From: Desertibaculum subflavum
Lineage (GTDB): Bacteria; Pseudomonadota; Alphaproteobacteria; Ferrovibrionales; Ferrovibrionaceae
NCBI GenBank assembly: GCA_003576705.1
Contig: QOZS01000026.1
Span: forward strand, 1-64,000
Direction: 5' to 3'
Length of the DNA stretch: 64,000 nucleotides
In this document: positions 10,878 to 20,082 of the stretch, in pieces
Position numbering within the stretch: the stretch's first letter is position 1
How the letters are laid out: every line of letters starts with the position of its first letter
Program-made: the position numbers and the translations under genes
Notes under the pieces: generated by a model
What the model was told of the DNA's origin: nothing
The model's database searches: none
Seen by the model: only the letters and a program-made list of their open reading frames with translations

Positions 10878-11573
10878 CTACGGCCGCCGTCGCCACAACA
10901 GCGCGAAGCTGACAGGCCAGTGGAGATAGGGGCGCCATTTCGGCTTGGTGGCGAGCCAGGCTTCGTCGATCACGCATTCGCGGAACTCGTCGAGCACGAG
11001 GCCCGCGCCGCGGCCGGCGGCGAAGTGATCGCTGAACAGGTGCACGTGACTCTCGATGGTCACGGCCTCGCCGTCCGCGCGATGGTAATGCGTCGGCATG
11101 CCGTTCATCAGGAAGAACGGGTGGTAGCCGATCAGCAGGAAGGCGCCGCCGGGGGCGAGCAGGCGCGCGGCTTCCCGGTAAACGGGGTCGAGCGTCGCCA
11201 GGTGCTCGTCCGCCAGCGCCAGGGTGCAGAGGCGGTACCTGCCGGACGGCAGCGGCGTCGCTGCGACATCTGCGATGTGCAGCGCGCGGTAGACGCCCTT
11301 GGCCCGCGCCTGATCCTGCATGGCGGGCGTGATGTCGACGCCGTCGATCGGCGCGACGCCCCGCGCCGCGAGCCATGCGCCGGTGCGGCCGGTGCCGCAG
11401 GCGAGATCGGCGGCGGGGCCGGCGCTTGGCCAGTCGATCGAGACGAGCTGCGCGAGCAGCGGCCGGTCGAGGCCGGTCGCGACCGTCTCCTCGTAGCTGA
11501 CCGCCCATTCGCCGTACCCAGTCGCCGCATTGACCACGGGATAGCGGCGCTTGTCGAAATGCGATGCGTGCAT
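10878..11573 (-). CDS. class I SAM-dependent methyltransferase
   Basis: A 231 aa methyltransferase with motif I AADLACGTGRTGAWL, then GVDITPAM and the post-motif LLAPGGAFLLIGYHP. The start ATG at 11573 (MHASHFDKRRYP) fits the family's typical opening. A longer in-frame reading to 12209 would overlap the VOC gene and has no family support. The gene follows the VOC gene on the same strand with a gap of about 32 nt, so they are probably co-transcribed. Substrate is unknown. Confidence 0.85.
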   Translation of the reverse strand: MHASHFDKRRYPVVNAATGYGEWAVSYEETVATGLDRPLLAQLVSIDWPSAGPAADLACGTGRTGAWLAARGVAPIDGVDITPAMQDQARAKGVYRALHIADVAATPLPSGRYRLCTLALADEHLATLDPVYREAARLLAPGGAFLLIGYHPFFLMNGMPTHYHRADGEAVTIESHVHLFSDHFAAGRGAGLVLDEFRECVIDEAWLATKPKWRPYLHWPVSFALLWRRRP

Positions 11574-11605
11574 GGTGATCAATCTAGCGCTGGCGGCCCG
11601 CGACG

Positions 11606-12046
11606 CTAGCTCTTCGCGCGACGCCTGGCTGCCTTCCGTCGCTTGGCCTTCGCCTGCCGCTCGCCCCATTTCATGCCTTCGAGCTTCATGCCGTCGGGAT
11701 CGAGGAAGAACACGGCGTAGTAGTCGTCGTAGTACTCGTCCGCCGGGTCGACGATGCGGGCGCCGGCCTGTTGCAGATAGGCCTGCAGCGCGTCGACATC
11801 GGCGCGGCTGCGCAACTCGAAGGCATAATGGTGGAAGCCGACATCGCCAGCCCGGTAACGGCGCGCCCGCGGCTCGGCGCGTGCGATCCAGAAACGGGTC
11901 TTGCCGTTGCTCCAGCCGATCATGTCCGCGTAGTCGCCCAGCACCTCGAACCCGAGAAACTCGAAGAGCGGGCCGTAGAAGGCCTTGGACTTCTCGAAAT
12001 TGCCGACCCGGACGACGAGGTGGTCGATTCCGACGACGCGCACCAT
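11606..12046 (-). CDS. VOC (glyoxalase/bleomycin-resistance) superfamily protein
   Basis: A 146 aa single-unit VOC protein starting MVRVVGIDHLVVRV. It keeps metal-ligand-like residues (His in GIDHLVV, His in FHHYAF, Glu in GMKLEGM), so a metal-dependent lyase, dioxygenase or isomerase activity is possible. The C terminus is strongly basic (QAKAKRRKAARRRAK), which is not part of the VOC fold. The start at 12046 is chosen because GGAGG sits 5 nt before it; the ATG at 12058 overlaps that site. Probably co-transcribed with the methyltransferase downstream. Confidence 0.85.
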   Translation of the reverse strand: MVRVVGIDHLVVRVGNFEKSKAFYGPLFEFLGFEVLGDYADMIGWSNGKTRFWIARAEPRARRYRAGDVGFHHYAFELRSRADVDALQAYLQQAGARIVDPADEYYDDYYAVFFLDPDGMKLEGMKWGERQAKAKRRKAARRRAKS

Positions 12047-12155
12047 GCAAACCTCCATCGCCGCCAACCGGCGCGGCCCTGCCGAACAGGGAGATTGATT
12101 CATCTATCTGATGCGGGAGCGGGTTCCGCAAGCTCGCCGTCCCGGTTCCTGGCAT

Positions 12156-12180
12156 GGAACCAAAGCTCGGCCGGCGCGTT
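12156..12180 (+). promoter_or_regulatory. EcfG-type general stress promoter upstream of entericidin operon
   Basis: GGAAC (12156-12160), 16 nt, then CGTT (12177-12180). This is an exact match to the alphaproteobacterial general stress sigma factor consensus GGAAC-N16/17-CGTT. It ends 44 nt before the ATG of the entericidin-like lipoprotein, a normal promoter distance, and points at a three-gene cluster of envelope proteins typical of that regulon. Confidence 0.75.
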
Positions 12181-12224
12181 ACCTCGCGGCAATCGCATGC
12201 CTGATGCAAAGAAGGAGCACCCCA

Positions 12225-12386
12225 ATGACGTGCCTCACGTCGCGCGCGCGAAACATCGCCGCCATCATTGCCGCCGCGCTGCTTTCCGTCTCGGTCGTCG
12301 CCTGCAACACGATCGAGGGTGCCGGCCAGGATATGCAGAGCGGCGGCAAGGCGATCGAACGGAAGGCGGACGACGCCAAGAACTAA
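12225..12386 (+). CDS. entericidin A/B-family small lipoprotein
   Basis: A 53 aa lipoprotein. A basic N terminus and hydrophobic helix lead to the lipobox VVAC with Cys27, followed by the family signature CNTIEGAGQDMQSGGKAIERKA. It should be lipidated and kept in the cell envelope. In enterobacteria entericidin B is stress-induced and linked to bacteriolysis; in alphaproteobacteria the family is mostly unstudied. The start is fixed by AAGGAG 8 nt upstream. An exact EcfG-type promoter lies just upstream. A paralogue is at 15305. Confidence 0.9.
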   Translation: MTCLTSRARNIAAIIAAALLSVSVVACNTIEGAGQDMQSGGKAIERKADDAKN

Positions 12387-12468
12387 CCGGCACCGGTTTC
12401 CATTCCATACGGACCTGCCCGGCGCTGCCTGAGGCGCGCCGGACGGGTCAACATTTGGGAGGCATCAC

Positions 12469-12837
12469 ATGGCCCGCAGCCGTGGCAACACCATCGAACG
12501 CGAGATCGGCCGCGAGCTCGACGTTCTGAAGACGCATCTGGTTCAGCTTACCGGCCTGGTCGAGCAGTACGGGGAGAAGAAGGGCGCCGACGTCGCCGCC
12601 TCGCTGTCCGACAAGGCGCAGGAATTTCTCGATCAGGCGCGCAGCACGTCGACCTATCTGAGCGACAACATCGCCAGCCTGCTCAACGGCAGCGGCGCAA
12701 TGGCCAAGCAGGCCCGCGACCTGGCCTCACATGAGATCGAGCGCGTGGAGACGGCCGTGGCGGAACGCCCGCTGACATCGCTTGCCTGTGCGATCGGCGC
12801 TGGTGTCGCCATCGGCTGGCTGCTCGGCCGCCGGTGA
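12469..12837 (+). CDS. DUF883-like (YqjD/ElaB type) C-tail-anchored protein
   Basis: A 122 aa protein, mostly charged helix for about 95 residues, with a single C-terminal membrane segment RPLTSLACAIGAGVAIGWLLGRR. This layout matches the YqjD/ElaB/DUF883 family, whose E. coli members are inner-membrane proteins that bind ribosomes in stationary phase. GGGAGG lies 7 nt before the ATG. It sits between the entericidin-like lipoprotein and the holin-like protein, the usual partners of this family, and probably shares the EcfG promoter at 12156. Confidence 0.82.
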   Translation: MARSRGNTIEREIGRELDVLKTHLVQLTGLVEQYGEKKGADVAASLSDKAQEFLDQARSTSTYLSDNIASLLNGSGAMAKQARDLASHEIERVETAVAERPLTSLACAIGAGVAIGWLLGRR

Positions 12838-12856
12838 GCCGGCGGCGCGAGGGATC

Positions 12857-13135
12857 ATGTCCGCACTTCTGATCGCACGCTCGCTCACCGTCATCGCCCT
12901 GGCCCGCGCCGAGCTTGCGGCGACGCGCCTGCTGCGGCGCATGGCGGTGGGGCTGACCATGATCCTGCTGGGACTGGCCGGCCTCGGCTATCTCAGCGTG
13001 GCCGCCTTCTTCGCCCTGGCCGCGGCACATGGCGCCTCGATCGCGGCGCTGCTGGTCGGCCTCGGCTGTCTCGTCCTGGCCCTGGTGGCGGGCATGGCCG
13101 TGCGCCTGTTCGACCGGTCGGGCGCATTCCGGTAG
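12857..13135 (+). CDS. holin-superfamily-III-like (YqjE type) small membrane protein
   Basis: A 92 aa protein with two predicted membrane helices (about residues 30-57 and 59-83) after a helical N terminus, ending in a basic tail. Size and layout fit the phage-holin-superfamily-III/YqjE group that is commonly encoded next to DUF883 proteins. It starts 19 nt after the DUF883-like gene. The role is unknown; the context suggests remodelling or protecting the inner membrane in stress or stationary phase. Confidence 0.75.
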   Translation: MSALLIARSLTVIALARAELAATRLLRRMAVGLTMILLGLAGLGYLSVAAFFALAAAHGASIAALLVGLGCLVLALVAGMAVRLFDRSGAFR

Positions 13136-13151
13136 TCGGCTCGCGCCTCGC

Positions 13152-14015
13152 TCAGCCCTCGGCGGCGATGGTGTTGCGCAGCACGCCGATGCGGTCGATC
13201 TCGACCTCCACCGTGTCGCCGGCCTTGAGCCAGACGGGCGGCTTGCGGGCGAAGCCGACTCCGGCCGGCGTGCCGGTGGAGATCACATCGCCAGCGGCGA
13301 GCGGGGTGAAGGTCGAGACATAGGCGATGATCGCCGGCACGTCGAAGATCAGGTCGCTGGTCTCGCCGCGCTGCATCTCGGCGCCGTTGACGCGGGTGAC
13401 CAGGGTCAGCTGCGCCGGATCGCCGACCTCCTCGGCACTGGCGATCCATGGTCCGAAGCCGCCGGTGGCGTGAAAATTCTTGCCCACCGCGACCGAGTGC
13501 TGGAACTGGAAATCGCGGATCGAGCCGTCGTTGAAGCAGGCATAGCCGAAGACGTGGTCCAGCGCCCGCGCCCTGTCGATATGTCGGCCGGGTTCGCCGA
13601 TGACGACCGCAAGCTCCCCCTCGTAGTCCATGTCGCCGGATGCTTTGGGGCGCACCAGCGCGCCGCCATGGGCGACCAGCGTGTTGTTCAGGCGGAGGAA
13701 GAGCGAAGGGTGCGTCGGGATCTTCATCCCGCCCTCGGCCGCGTGCTTCGCGTAGTTGAGGCCGATGCAGACGATCTTGTCCGGGTTGGGTATCGGCGGC
13801 AGCAGCGAGACGGCGTCCAGCGCATAGCGCGGCGCGCCGGCCAGCTGCTCGGCCGCGATCCTGCCGGCGCGGCCGCTGGCGATCAGCGTCTTGAGATCCG
13901 GATAGGCGTCACCCAGCACATGGCCGAGATCGCGCAGATGCGCCCCGCCGATCATGGCGGGGTCGATCACGCCGTAGGTCGGCCGGCCGGCAATCTGGAA
14001 GCTTGCGAAGCGCAT
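13152..14015 (-). CDS. fumarylacetoacetate hydrolase (FAH) family protein
   Basis: A 287 aa metal-dependent hydrolase or decarboxylase of the FAH superfamily. It has the family-defining KIVCIGLNYAKHAAE segment, metal-binding DYEGELAVVIG, GYACFNDGSIRDFQ and the terminal TGTPAGVGFARKP. Members hydrolyse or decarboxylate acylpyruvates and related 2-oxo acids. It lies 19 nt downstream of ilvE on the same strand, so co-transcription is likely, although its role in amino-acid metabolism is not established. It is convergent with the holin-like gene. Confidence 0.9.
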   Translation of the reverse strand: MRFASFQIAGRPTYGVIDPAMIGGAHLRDLGHVLGDAYPDLKTLIASGRAGRIAAEQLAGAPRYALDAVSLLPPIPNPDKIVCIGLNYAKHAAEGGMKIPTHPSLFLRLNNTLVAHGGALVRPKASGDMDYEGELAVVIGEPGRHIDRARALDHVFGYACFNDGSIRDFQFQHSVAVGKNFHATGGFGPWIASAEEVGDPAQLTLVTRVNGAEMQRGETSDLIFDVPAIIAYVSTFTPLAAGDVISTGTPAGVGFARKPPVWLKAGDTVEVEIDRIGVLRNTIAAEG

Positions 14016-14034
14016 CGCCGGCGGGCGGATGGAA

Positions 14035-15117
14035 TCAGCGCGCCGGCATCACCGGCATGGTCCAGCCATGCGGGTCGGGTGCCTTGCCGTACTGGATCGC
14101 CGTGATGGAATCGTAGAGCTTCTGGGTCAGTGGGCCGGTCTTGCCGCCATTGATGGTGATGTCCTTGCCTTTGTAGCCGAGCCGGCCGACCGGCGACACG
14201 ACGGCGGCGGTGCCGGTGCCCCACATCTCTTCGAGGGTGCCCTTGGCCGCTGCCTCGGCCACGTCGTCGATCGAGACCGGGCGCTCTGATGTCTTGACGC
14301 CCCAGTCCTTCAACAGGGTCAGCACGCTGTCGCGCGTCACGCCGGCGAGGATGGAATCGCTCAGCGGCGGCGTGATCACCTCGCCGGCGATCTTCACCAT
14401 GATGTTCATGGTGCCGACCTCTTCGAGATACTTGCGGTGCACGGCGTCGAGCCAGAGCACCTGGGTGTAGCCCTTCTTCTTGGCGCGCTCCGCCGCGAGC
14501 AGGCTGGCGGCGTAGTTGGCCGGCGTCTTCGCCGCGCCGAGGCCGCCGGGCGCCGCGCGCACCAACTCGTCCTCGACCAGGATGGCGACCGGCGCGGTAC
14601 CTTCGGCGTAATAGGCGCCGACCGGCGAAAGGATCAGGAAGTAGGTATAGGCATGCGCCGGGCGGACGCCGAGATAGTTTTCGTTGGCGATCACCGTCGG
14701 GCGGAGATAGATCGCCGTGCCCGGCGCCGAGGGCACCCAGTCGCGGTCGATATCGACCAGCCGAACGAAGGTCTCGACCACCGTGTCGACATCGAGGGCC
14801 GGAATGCAGAGCCGCTCGGCCGAGCGGTTCAGCCGCTCGGCATGGGCCCGCGGACGGAACAGGCGGATCACGCCGTCCTGCCCGCGGAAGCCCTTCAGCC
14901 CGTCGAAGATCGCCTGCCCGTAGTGCAGCACGGTTGAGGCCGGATCGGCCGGCATGCCGCCATAGGGCACGATGCGGGCGTCGTGCCAGCCTTTGCCCTC
15001 GTGGAAATCGATCAGGCACATATGGTCGGTGAAGACGGTGCCGAAGGCCGGCGTCTCGTTGGCGGCGCGGGCGGGCTTCGGGCTGGTCGTGCGCTGGATG
15101 CGGAATTGGGCGGTCAA
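14035..15117 (-). CDS. ilvE: branched-chain amino-acid aminotransferase (class IV, long type)
   Basis: PLP enzyme that interconverts Val, Leu and Ile with their 2-oxo acids in the cytoplasm. The eukaryote-like long BCAT form is recognisable from FGTVFTDHM near the N terminus, LHYGQAIFDGLKGFRG, catalytic-lysine motif KTPANYAAS and the EEVGTMNI stretch. I prefer the TTG at 15117 as start: AAGAAGG lies 8 nt upstream and the protein then opens TAQFRIQRT as family members do (360 aa). The ATG at 15165 would add 16 residues and overlaps a -10-like ATAATG. It is followed by the FAH-family gene. Confidence 0.9.
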   Translation of the reverse strand: MTAQFRIQRTTSPKPARAANETPAFGTVFTDHMCLIDFHEGKGWHDARIVPYGGMPADPASTVLHYGQAIFDGLKGFRGQDGVIRLFRPRAHAERLNRSAERLCIPALDVDTVVETFVRLVDIDRDWVPSAPGTAIYLRPTVIANENYLGVRPAHAYTYFLILSPVGAYYAEGTAPVAILVEDELVRAAPGGLGAAKTPANYAASLLAAERAKKKGYTQVLWLDAVHRKYLEEVGTMNIMVKIAGEVITPPLSDSILAGVTRDSVLTLLKDWGVKTSERPVSIDDVAEAAAKGTLEEMWGTGTAAVVSPVGRLGYKGKDITINGGKTGPLTQKLYDSITAIQYGKAPDPHGWTMPVMPAR

Positions 15118-15304
15118 GGTCGTGCCTTCTTCGAGCTGGTTCGGAGCCGGAAACAGAGGCGCCATTATCCGGTTTTGACCTGTAATAGCAAAGCCCGGCT
15201 GTGGCCGCCGCTATCGGTCCGGCGGTAACCCTTTCAGCGGCTTCCGCCTATAGTGTCCGGGTGTGGAGCGCCTTCGGGCGCCGTTTCTGAACGGGGGACA
15301 ATCG

Positions 15305-15448
15305 GTGCGACCCAGTCGTTCGGGCTTTGCCCGGCTCGCCCTTGCCGCGCTGGTCGCGGCCGGCCTTGCCGCCTGCAACACGGTGGAAGGCGCGGGTAAG
15401 GATTTGCAGAAGGCCGGCCAGAAGATCGAGGATGCCGCGAAGCGGTGA
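15305..15448 (+). CDS. second entericidin-like small lipoprotein
   Basis: A 47 aa lipoprotein with a lipobox LAAC at Cys24 and the mature sequence CNTVEGAGKDLQKAGQKIEDAAKR, clearly a paralogue of the protein at 12225. The GTG at 15305 is chosen because GGGGGA lies 6 nt upstream and the signal peptide is then of normal length. An in-frame ATG at 15263 would put 14 extra residues before it. No EcfG match was found upstream, so the two paralogues may be controlled differently. It is divergent from ilvE and convergent with the PEP-CTERM gene. Confidence 0.82.
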   Translation: MRPSRSGFARLALAALVAAGLAACNTVEGAGKDLQKAGQKIEDAAKR

Positions 15449-15451
15449 ACC

Positions 15452-16141
15452 CTAGTTCCGGCGCCGCGCGGCGCCGAGACCGGCCAGCCCGATGGCCAGC
15501 AAGGCCAGCGTGCCGGGTTCCGGCACCTCCAGCGGCCAGTTGAGCGCGATCCATTCTAGATCGAAGTGGAAATAGGCGGCGCCCTCCGCCCCGTAGGTCG
15601 AGAAATTGGCGATGGTGATATCCTGTGCCGGATCGACCAGATACATGAAGGAATCGGTCAGGTCGCCGCTCGGCGTGACATCGTGCAGGGCGCTGTAGAC
15701 CCAGAGCGAGGCGTCGATCTGCTGCGGCGAGGTGGAACCGGCGGTGTCGGCGAGCAGCGCGTCATAGGCGCCGGGAACGCCATCCAAGGCCGGCAGATAG
15801 TCGACCAGGCCGGCGTTATAGGCGGCGGCGCCGGAATAGCCGGAGCGGGTGATGCCGGCGACGGTCAGGCTGACGAAAGTGCCCTGCGGATGTGGGCCGT
15901 AATAGATGCCCCCGTGGGGCGGATCGGTATCGGCTGTCGTGGCCGTGTCGGTGTCGACGGTGATGCTCATGGTCCAGCGCTGGCCGACCAGCGCATCCTC
16001 CACCACCGGGCTGTAGAGGCCATCGAAATCCCGGCTGAGGATTACCGTGCCGCCGCCGGAGATCGTGAATACGACAGCCTCGGCAGGCGTGGCGGCAAGG
16101 AAAGCGAGGGCCGTGATGACGGCCGCCAGCGGTCGAAGCAT
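15452..16141 (-). CDS. PEP-CTERM sorting-domain protein 1
   Basis: A 229 aa exported protein. It has an N-terminal signal peptide ending near ATPAEA, a beta-rich body, and at the C terminus the tripartite PEP-CTERM signal VPEPGTLALLAIGLAGLGAARRR: motif, hydrophobic helix, basic end. Exosortase (EpsH/XrtA family) cleaves such signals to release the protein to the cell surface or the exopolysaccharide matrix. No exosortase gene is in the window. GGGGGA precedes the ATG by 4 nt. A full-consensus sigma-54 promoter lies 74 nt upstream. It is a paralogue of the next gene at 16347. Confidence 0.88.
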   Translation of the reverse strand: MLRPLAAVITALAFLAATPAEAVVFTISGGGTVILSRDFDGLYSPVVEDALVGQRWTMSITVDTDTATTADTDPPHGGIYYGPHPQGTFVSLTVAGITRSGYSGAAAYNAGLVDYLPALDGVPGAYDALLADTAGSTSPQQIDASLWVYSALHDVTPSGDLTDSFMYLVDPAQDITIANFSTYGAEGAAYFHFDLEWIALNWPLEVPEPGTLALLAIGLAGLGAARRRN

Positions 16142-16214
16142 GCAATCCCCCAGACGCTAACATTGTACGGCCGGGCGCTGGTGGGCGGCCGGCTGCATGG
16201 CCCGGCTATAATGC

Positions 16215-16230
16215 AGCAAGCCACGTGCCA
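16215..16230 (-). promoter_or_regulatory. sigma-54 (RpoN) promoter of PEP-CTERM gene 1
   Basis: On the minus strand the site reads CTGGCACG-N4-TTGCT, the full sigma-54 -24/-12 consensus with GG and GC exactly 10 nt apart. Transcription would start near 16203, leaving a leader of about 60 nt to the ATG at 16141. An RpoN promoter requires an enhancer-binding activator. In known PEP-CTERM systems the PrsK/PrsR pair plays that part, but no such genes lie in this window. Confidence 0.8.
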
Positions 16231-16346
16231 GCCGCTGAAACCGGGGGCGGTGCGCCGGGGAGGTCACACGGTTGTAAAACGATCTGACAGCGAATCGCGC
16301 CTGGATCGCGCCGACAATGCAAGCATCGACCCGGCGCTATCGCAGC

Positions 16347-17036
16347 TCAGCCACGGCGCCGCACCATGCCGAGCGCGAACAGGCCGAGACCCAGCAGCGC
16401 CATCGCGCCCGGCTCCGCGACATCGATCACCGCTGCGTTGAGCGCGATCCAGGCCGGCGCGAAATAGAATTCGGCGTCGCCCTGCGGTCCGTTCGACATG
16501 AACTGTCCGGCCAGGATGTCGAGGTTCGGATCGACGGTATAGGTCAGCGTCTGTGTCGGGTCGCCGCCGCCGGCGACGAAGGGATTGACCAGGCTATAGA
16601 CCAGCTGCAGCGCCGAGACGAACTGCCCGCCGGCGCCGGTGCCTTCCGCCGAGCTGTCGATGCCGTCAAAGGGCAGGCCATCGATGCTGAGCGTGCCCTG
16701 GATCATACTGGCGAACGAGGTGCTGCCGCTGAAGCCGGAGAAGGTGGAACCGTCGACCGTGACGGAGACGAACACGGCACCGGGCGCGGCGCCGAAGGCA
16801 GCGAACGAGATGGGGTCGCCGATCTCGGTGCCGCCTGCGGTATCGACCGTCATCGTCATGGTGTAGCCGAGGCCGGCGAGGTCGCGCGGCGCCTGCGCGC
16901 CGAACAGGCCGAAATCGGTGCCGGCAAGGATAGTGCCGCCGGTGGTCACGTTGTACACCACCGCTTCCGCCGCGTTCGAGGCCAGAGCCAGCAGCCCGGC
17001 GCCGGCAATCATCGCGCCCTTCATGATGCTCATCAT
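16347..17036 (-). CDS. PEP-CTERM sorting-domain protein 2
   Basis: A 229 aa exported protein with a signal peptide (cleavage near NAAEA), a beta-rich glycine/serine-rich body and a C-terminal sorting signal beginning VAEPGAMALLGLGLFALG and ending MVRRRG. Ala replaces the usual Pro before the Glu of the PEP motif. It shares length, the opening VV(Y/F) after the signal peptide, the SxTVD/VTVDG strands and a WIALN block before the sorting signal with its neighbour at 15452, so the two are tandem duplicates. A second or third Met within MMSIMKG could be the true start. Function unknown; surface or matrix location is predicted. Confidence 0.87.
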   Translation of the reverse strand: MMSIMKGAMIAGAGLLALASNAAEAVVYNVTTGGTILAGTDFGLFGAQAPRDLAGLGYTMTMTVDTAGGTEIGDPISFAAFGAAPGAVFVSVTVDGSTFSGFSGSTSFASMIQGTLSIDGLPFDGIDSSAEGTGAGGQFVSALQLVYSLVNPFVAGGGDPTQTLTYTVDPNLDILAGQFMSNGPQGDAEFYFAPAWIALNAAVIDVAEPGAMALLGLGLFALGMVRRRG

Positions 17037-17097
17037 CGTCCCGTCCTCTTGGCTGAGGGCGGCGGCTCATGCCCCCACCGCGTTCCAATGCCTGGGG

Positions 17098-17113
17098 TGC
17101 TTGTATCGTGCTG
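17098..17113 (-). promoter_or_regulatory. degenerate sigma-54-like site upstream of PEP-CTERM gene 2
   Basis: The minus strand reads CAGCAC-N5-AAGCA. The -24 core keeps GCAC but has AG in place of GG, and the -12 keeps GCA but not TT. It lies 62 nt upstream of the gene, close to the 74 nt of the intact site upstream of the paralogue, so it may be a weakened copy. On its own the match is poor. Confidence 0.2.
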
Positions 17114-17268
17114 GCGTTACGAGCGAAGTGAAGCGGTTCACTGCGGCGGATCGGGATCTGAGGGGGGCGCGCCGTTAGAGAAGCCGCATCCCAGGAACGG
17201 TTCCGGCCTTGCTGTCGAAGGTAGCCGTATGTCGGCAGCTGGCCGTAGGCGCCGGCGGGCCGGGACCG

Positions 17269-17868
17269 CTAGGTGAAGCCGCAGTGATAGAAACGATCCC
17301 TCAGTCGACGACAGGCCACAAGGTCGCCGCCGAAAAGCTTTCGCAGGGAAGCTTGGCTCGGGTCGTTCCAGTCCAGGTCATCAATCCGACCGCTGGGGTC
17401 GTAGACGAACGCATGCCAGTTGTCCAAAAAGCCGCCGATCGCAAAGGCGACCCGCAGCGGCGGACCGCGATCGATCTGGTGTGCGATGCCACCACACGAG
17501 GGTGGGGCTGGCCGATCGGCGGATTCCGCGGCCGCGACGATGGCTTCGTAGCAGGTGGCGTTCTGTTCGAACTGATGCTTGAGGAGCGCATCGCCCCCAA
17601 GCGCAGCCAACCACGGAAAACTTATCACCAGCACCGTCGCGGAAGCGGGCATGGCCGCGATCAGCAGCCAGCGTTGCCTTATGGCCCCGAAGGACATCCA
17701 TACAAGGGCGGCAAATACGACAATGCCTGCGAGCGCGAAGGCGCCGTAGACAAAGACGGCGAATACGAAGAGCCATTCGAACAGCCAAGCGGCGCCGAAC
17801 GACAGCAGGAAACCGACCGCGGTCCAAATGGCAATCGCTCGCCACCAACCCTTGAGCGATCCTTGCAT
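17269..17868 (-). CDS. hypothetical inner-membrane protein
   Basis: A 199 aa protein with about three membrane helices in the first 100 residues (around 12-32, 36-58 and 68-90) and a C-terminal soluble part of about 100 residues. That part contains four cysteines and ends LFGGDLVACRRLRDRFYHCGF, a tail recurring in small unnamed proteobacterial proteins. The ATG at 17868 is taken as start because the longer reading continues into parE out of frame; no good ribosome binding site is visible. Not assigned to a family; function unknown. Confidence 0.65.
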   Translation of the reverse strand: MQGSLKGWWRAIAIWTAVGFLLSFGAAWLFEWLFVFAVFVYGAFALAGIVVFAALVWMSFGAIRQRWLLIAAMPASATVLVISFPWLAALGGDALLKHQFEQNATCYEAIVAAAESADRPAPPSCGGIAHQIDRGPPLRVAFAIGGFLDNWHAFVYDPSGRIDDLDWNDPSQASLRKLFGGDLVACRRLRDRFYHCGFT

Positions 17869-17945
17869 AAGCGAACAATGCCTTATCGCTGTCCGTGTGT
17901 CGCTTCTCGACCTTCCCTGAACTCGCCAGGGGAAGAGGCAGGCGA

Positions 17946-19907
<1,962 letters not shown>

Positions 19908-19948
19908 GCTCTAAGCTTCAAAACCACGGTGTCCGGAGTTGGACGCGA

Positions 19949-19977
19949 ACTATAGGGGCACGAAGGGCGAACGACAA
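19949..19977 (-). promoter_or_regulatory. candidate sigma-70 promoter of parE
   Basis: On the minus strand a -35-like TTGTCG (19972-19977) and a -10-like TATAGT (19949-19954) are separated by exactly 17 nt. The -10 ends about 42 nt before the parE ATG, which is a sensible leader length. This housekeeping-type match is supported only by sequence. Confidence 0.5.
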
Positions 19978-20082
19978 CGAGATATAGCTCGGGCACGGCA
20001 GGGTGCGGTGCAGCGCAAGGGCGGGACAGCGCGCCGCGCCTGCGCTAGCCTTGGCCCCGGAAAGCCCGACGGAGCCAGCCGC

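Noticed and set aside
10878-12209. Apparent 443-residue methyltransferase fusion
   Set aside because: The N-terminal part is the VOC gene in another frame. The methyltransferase family starts at 11573.
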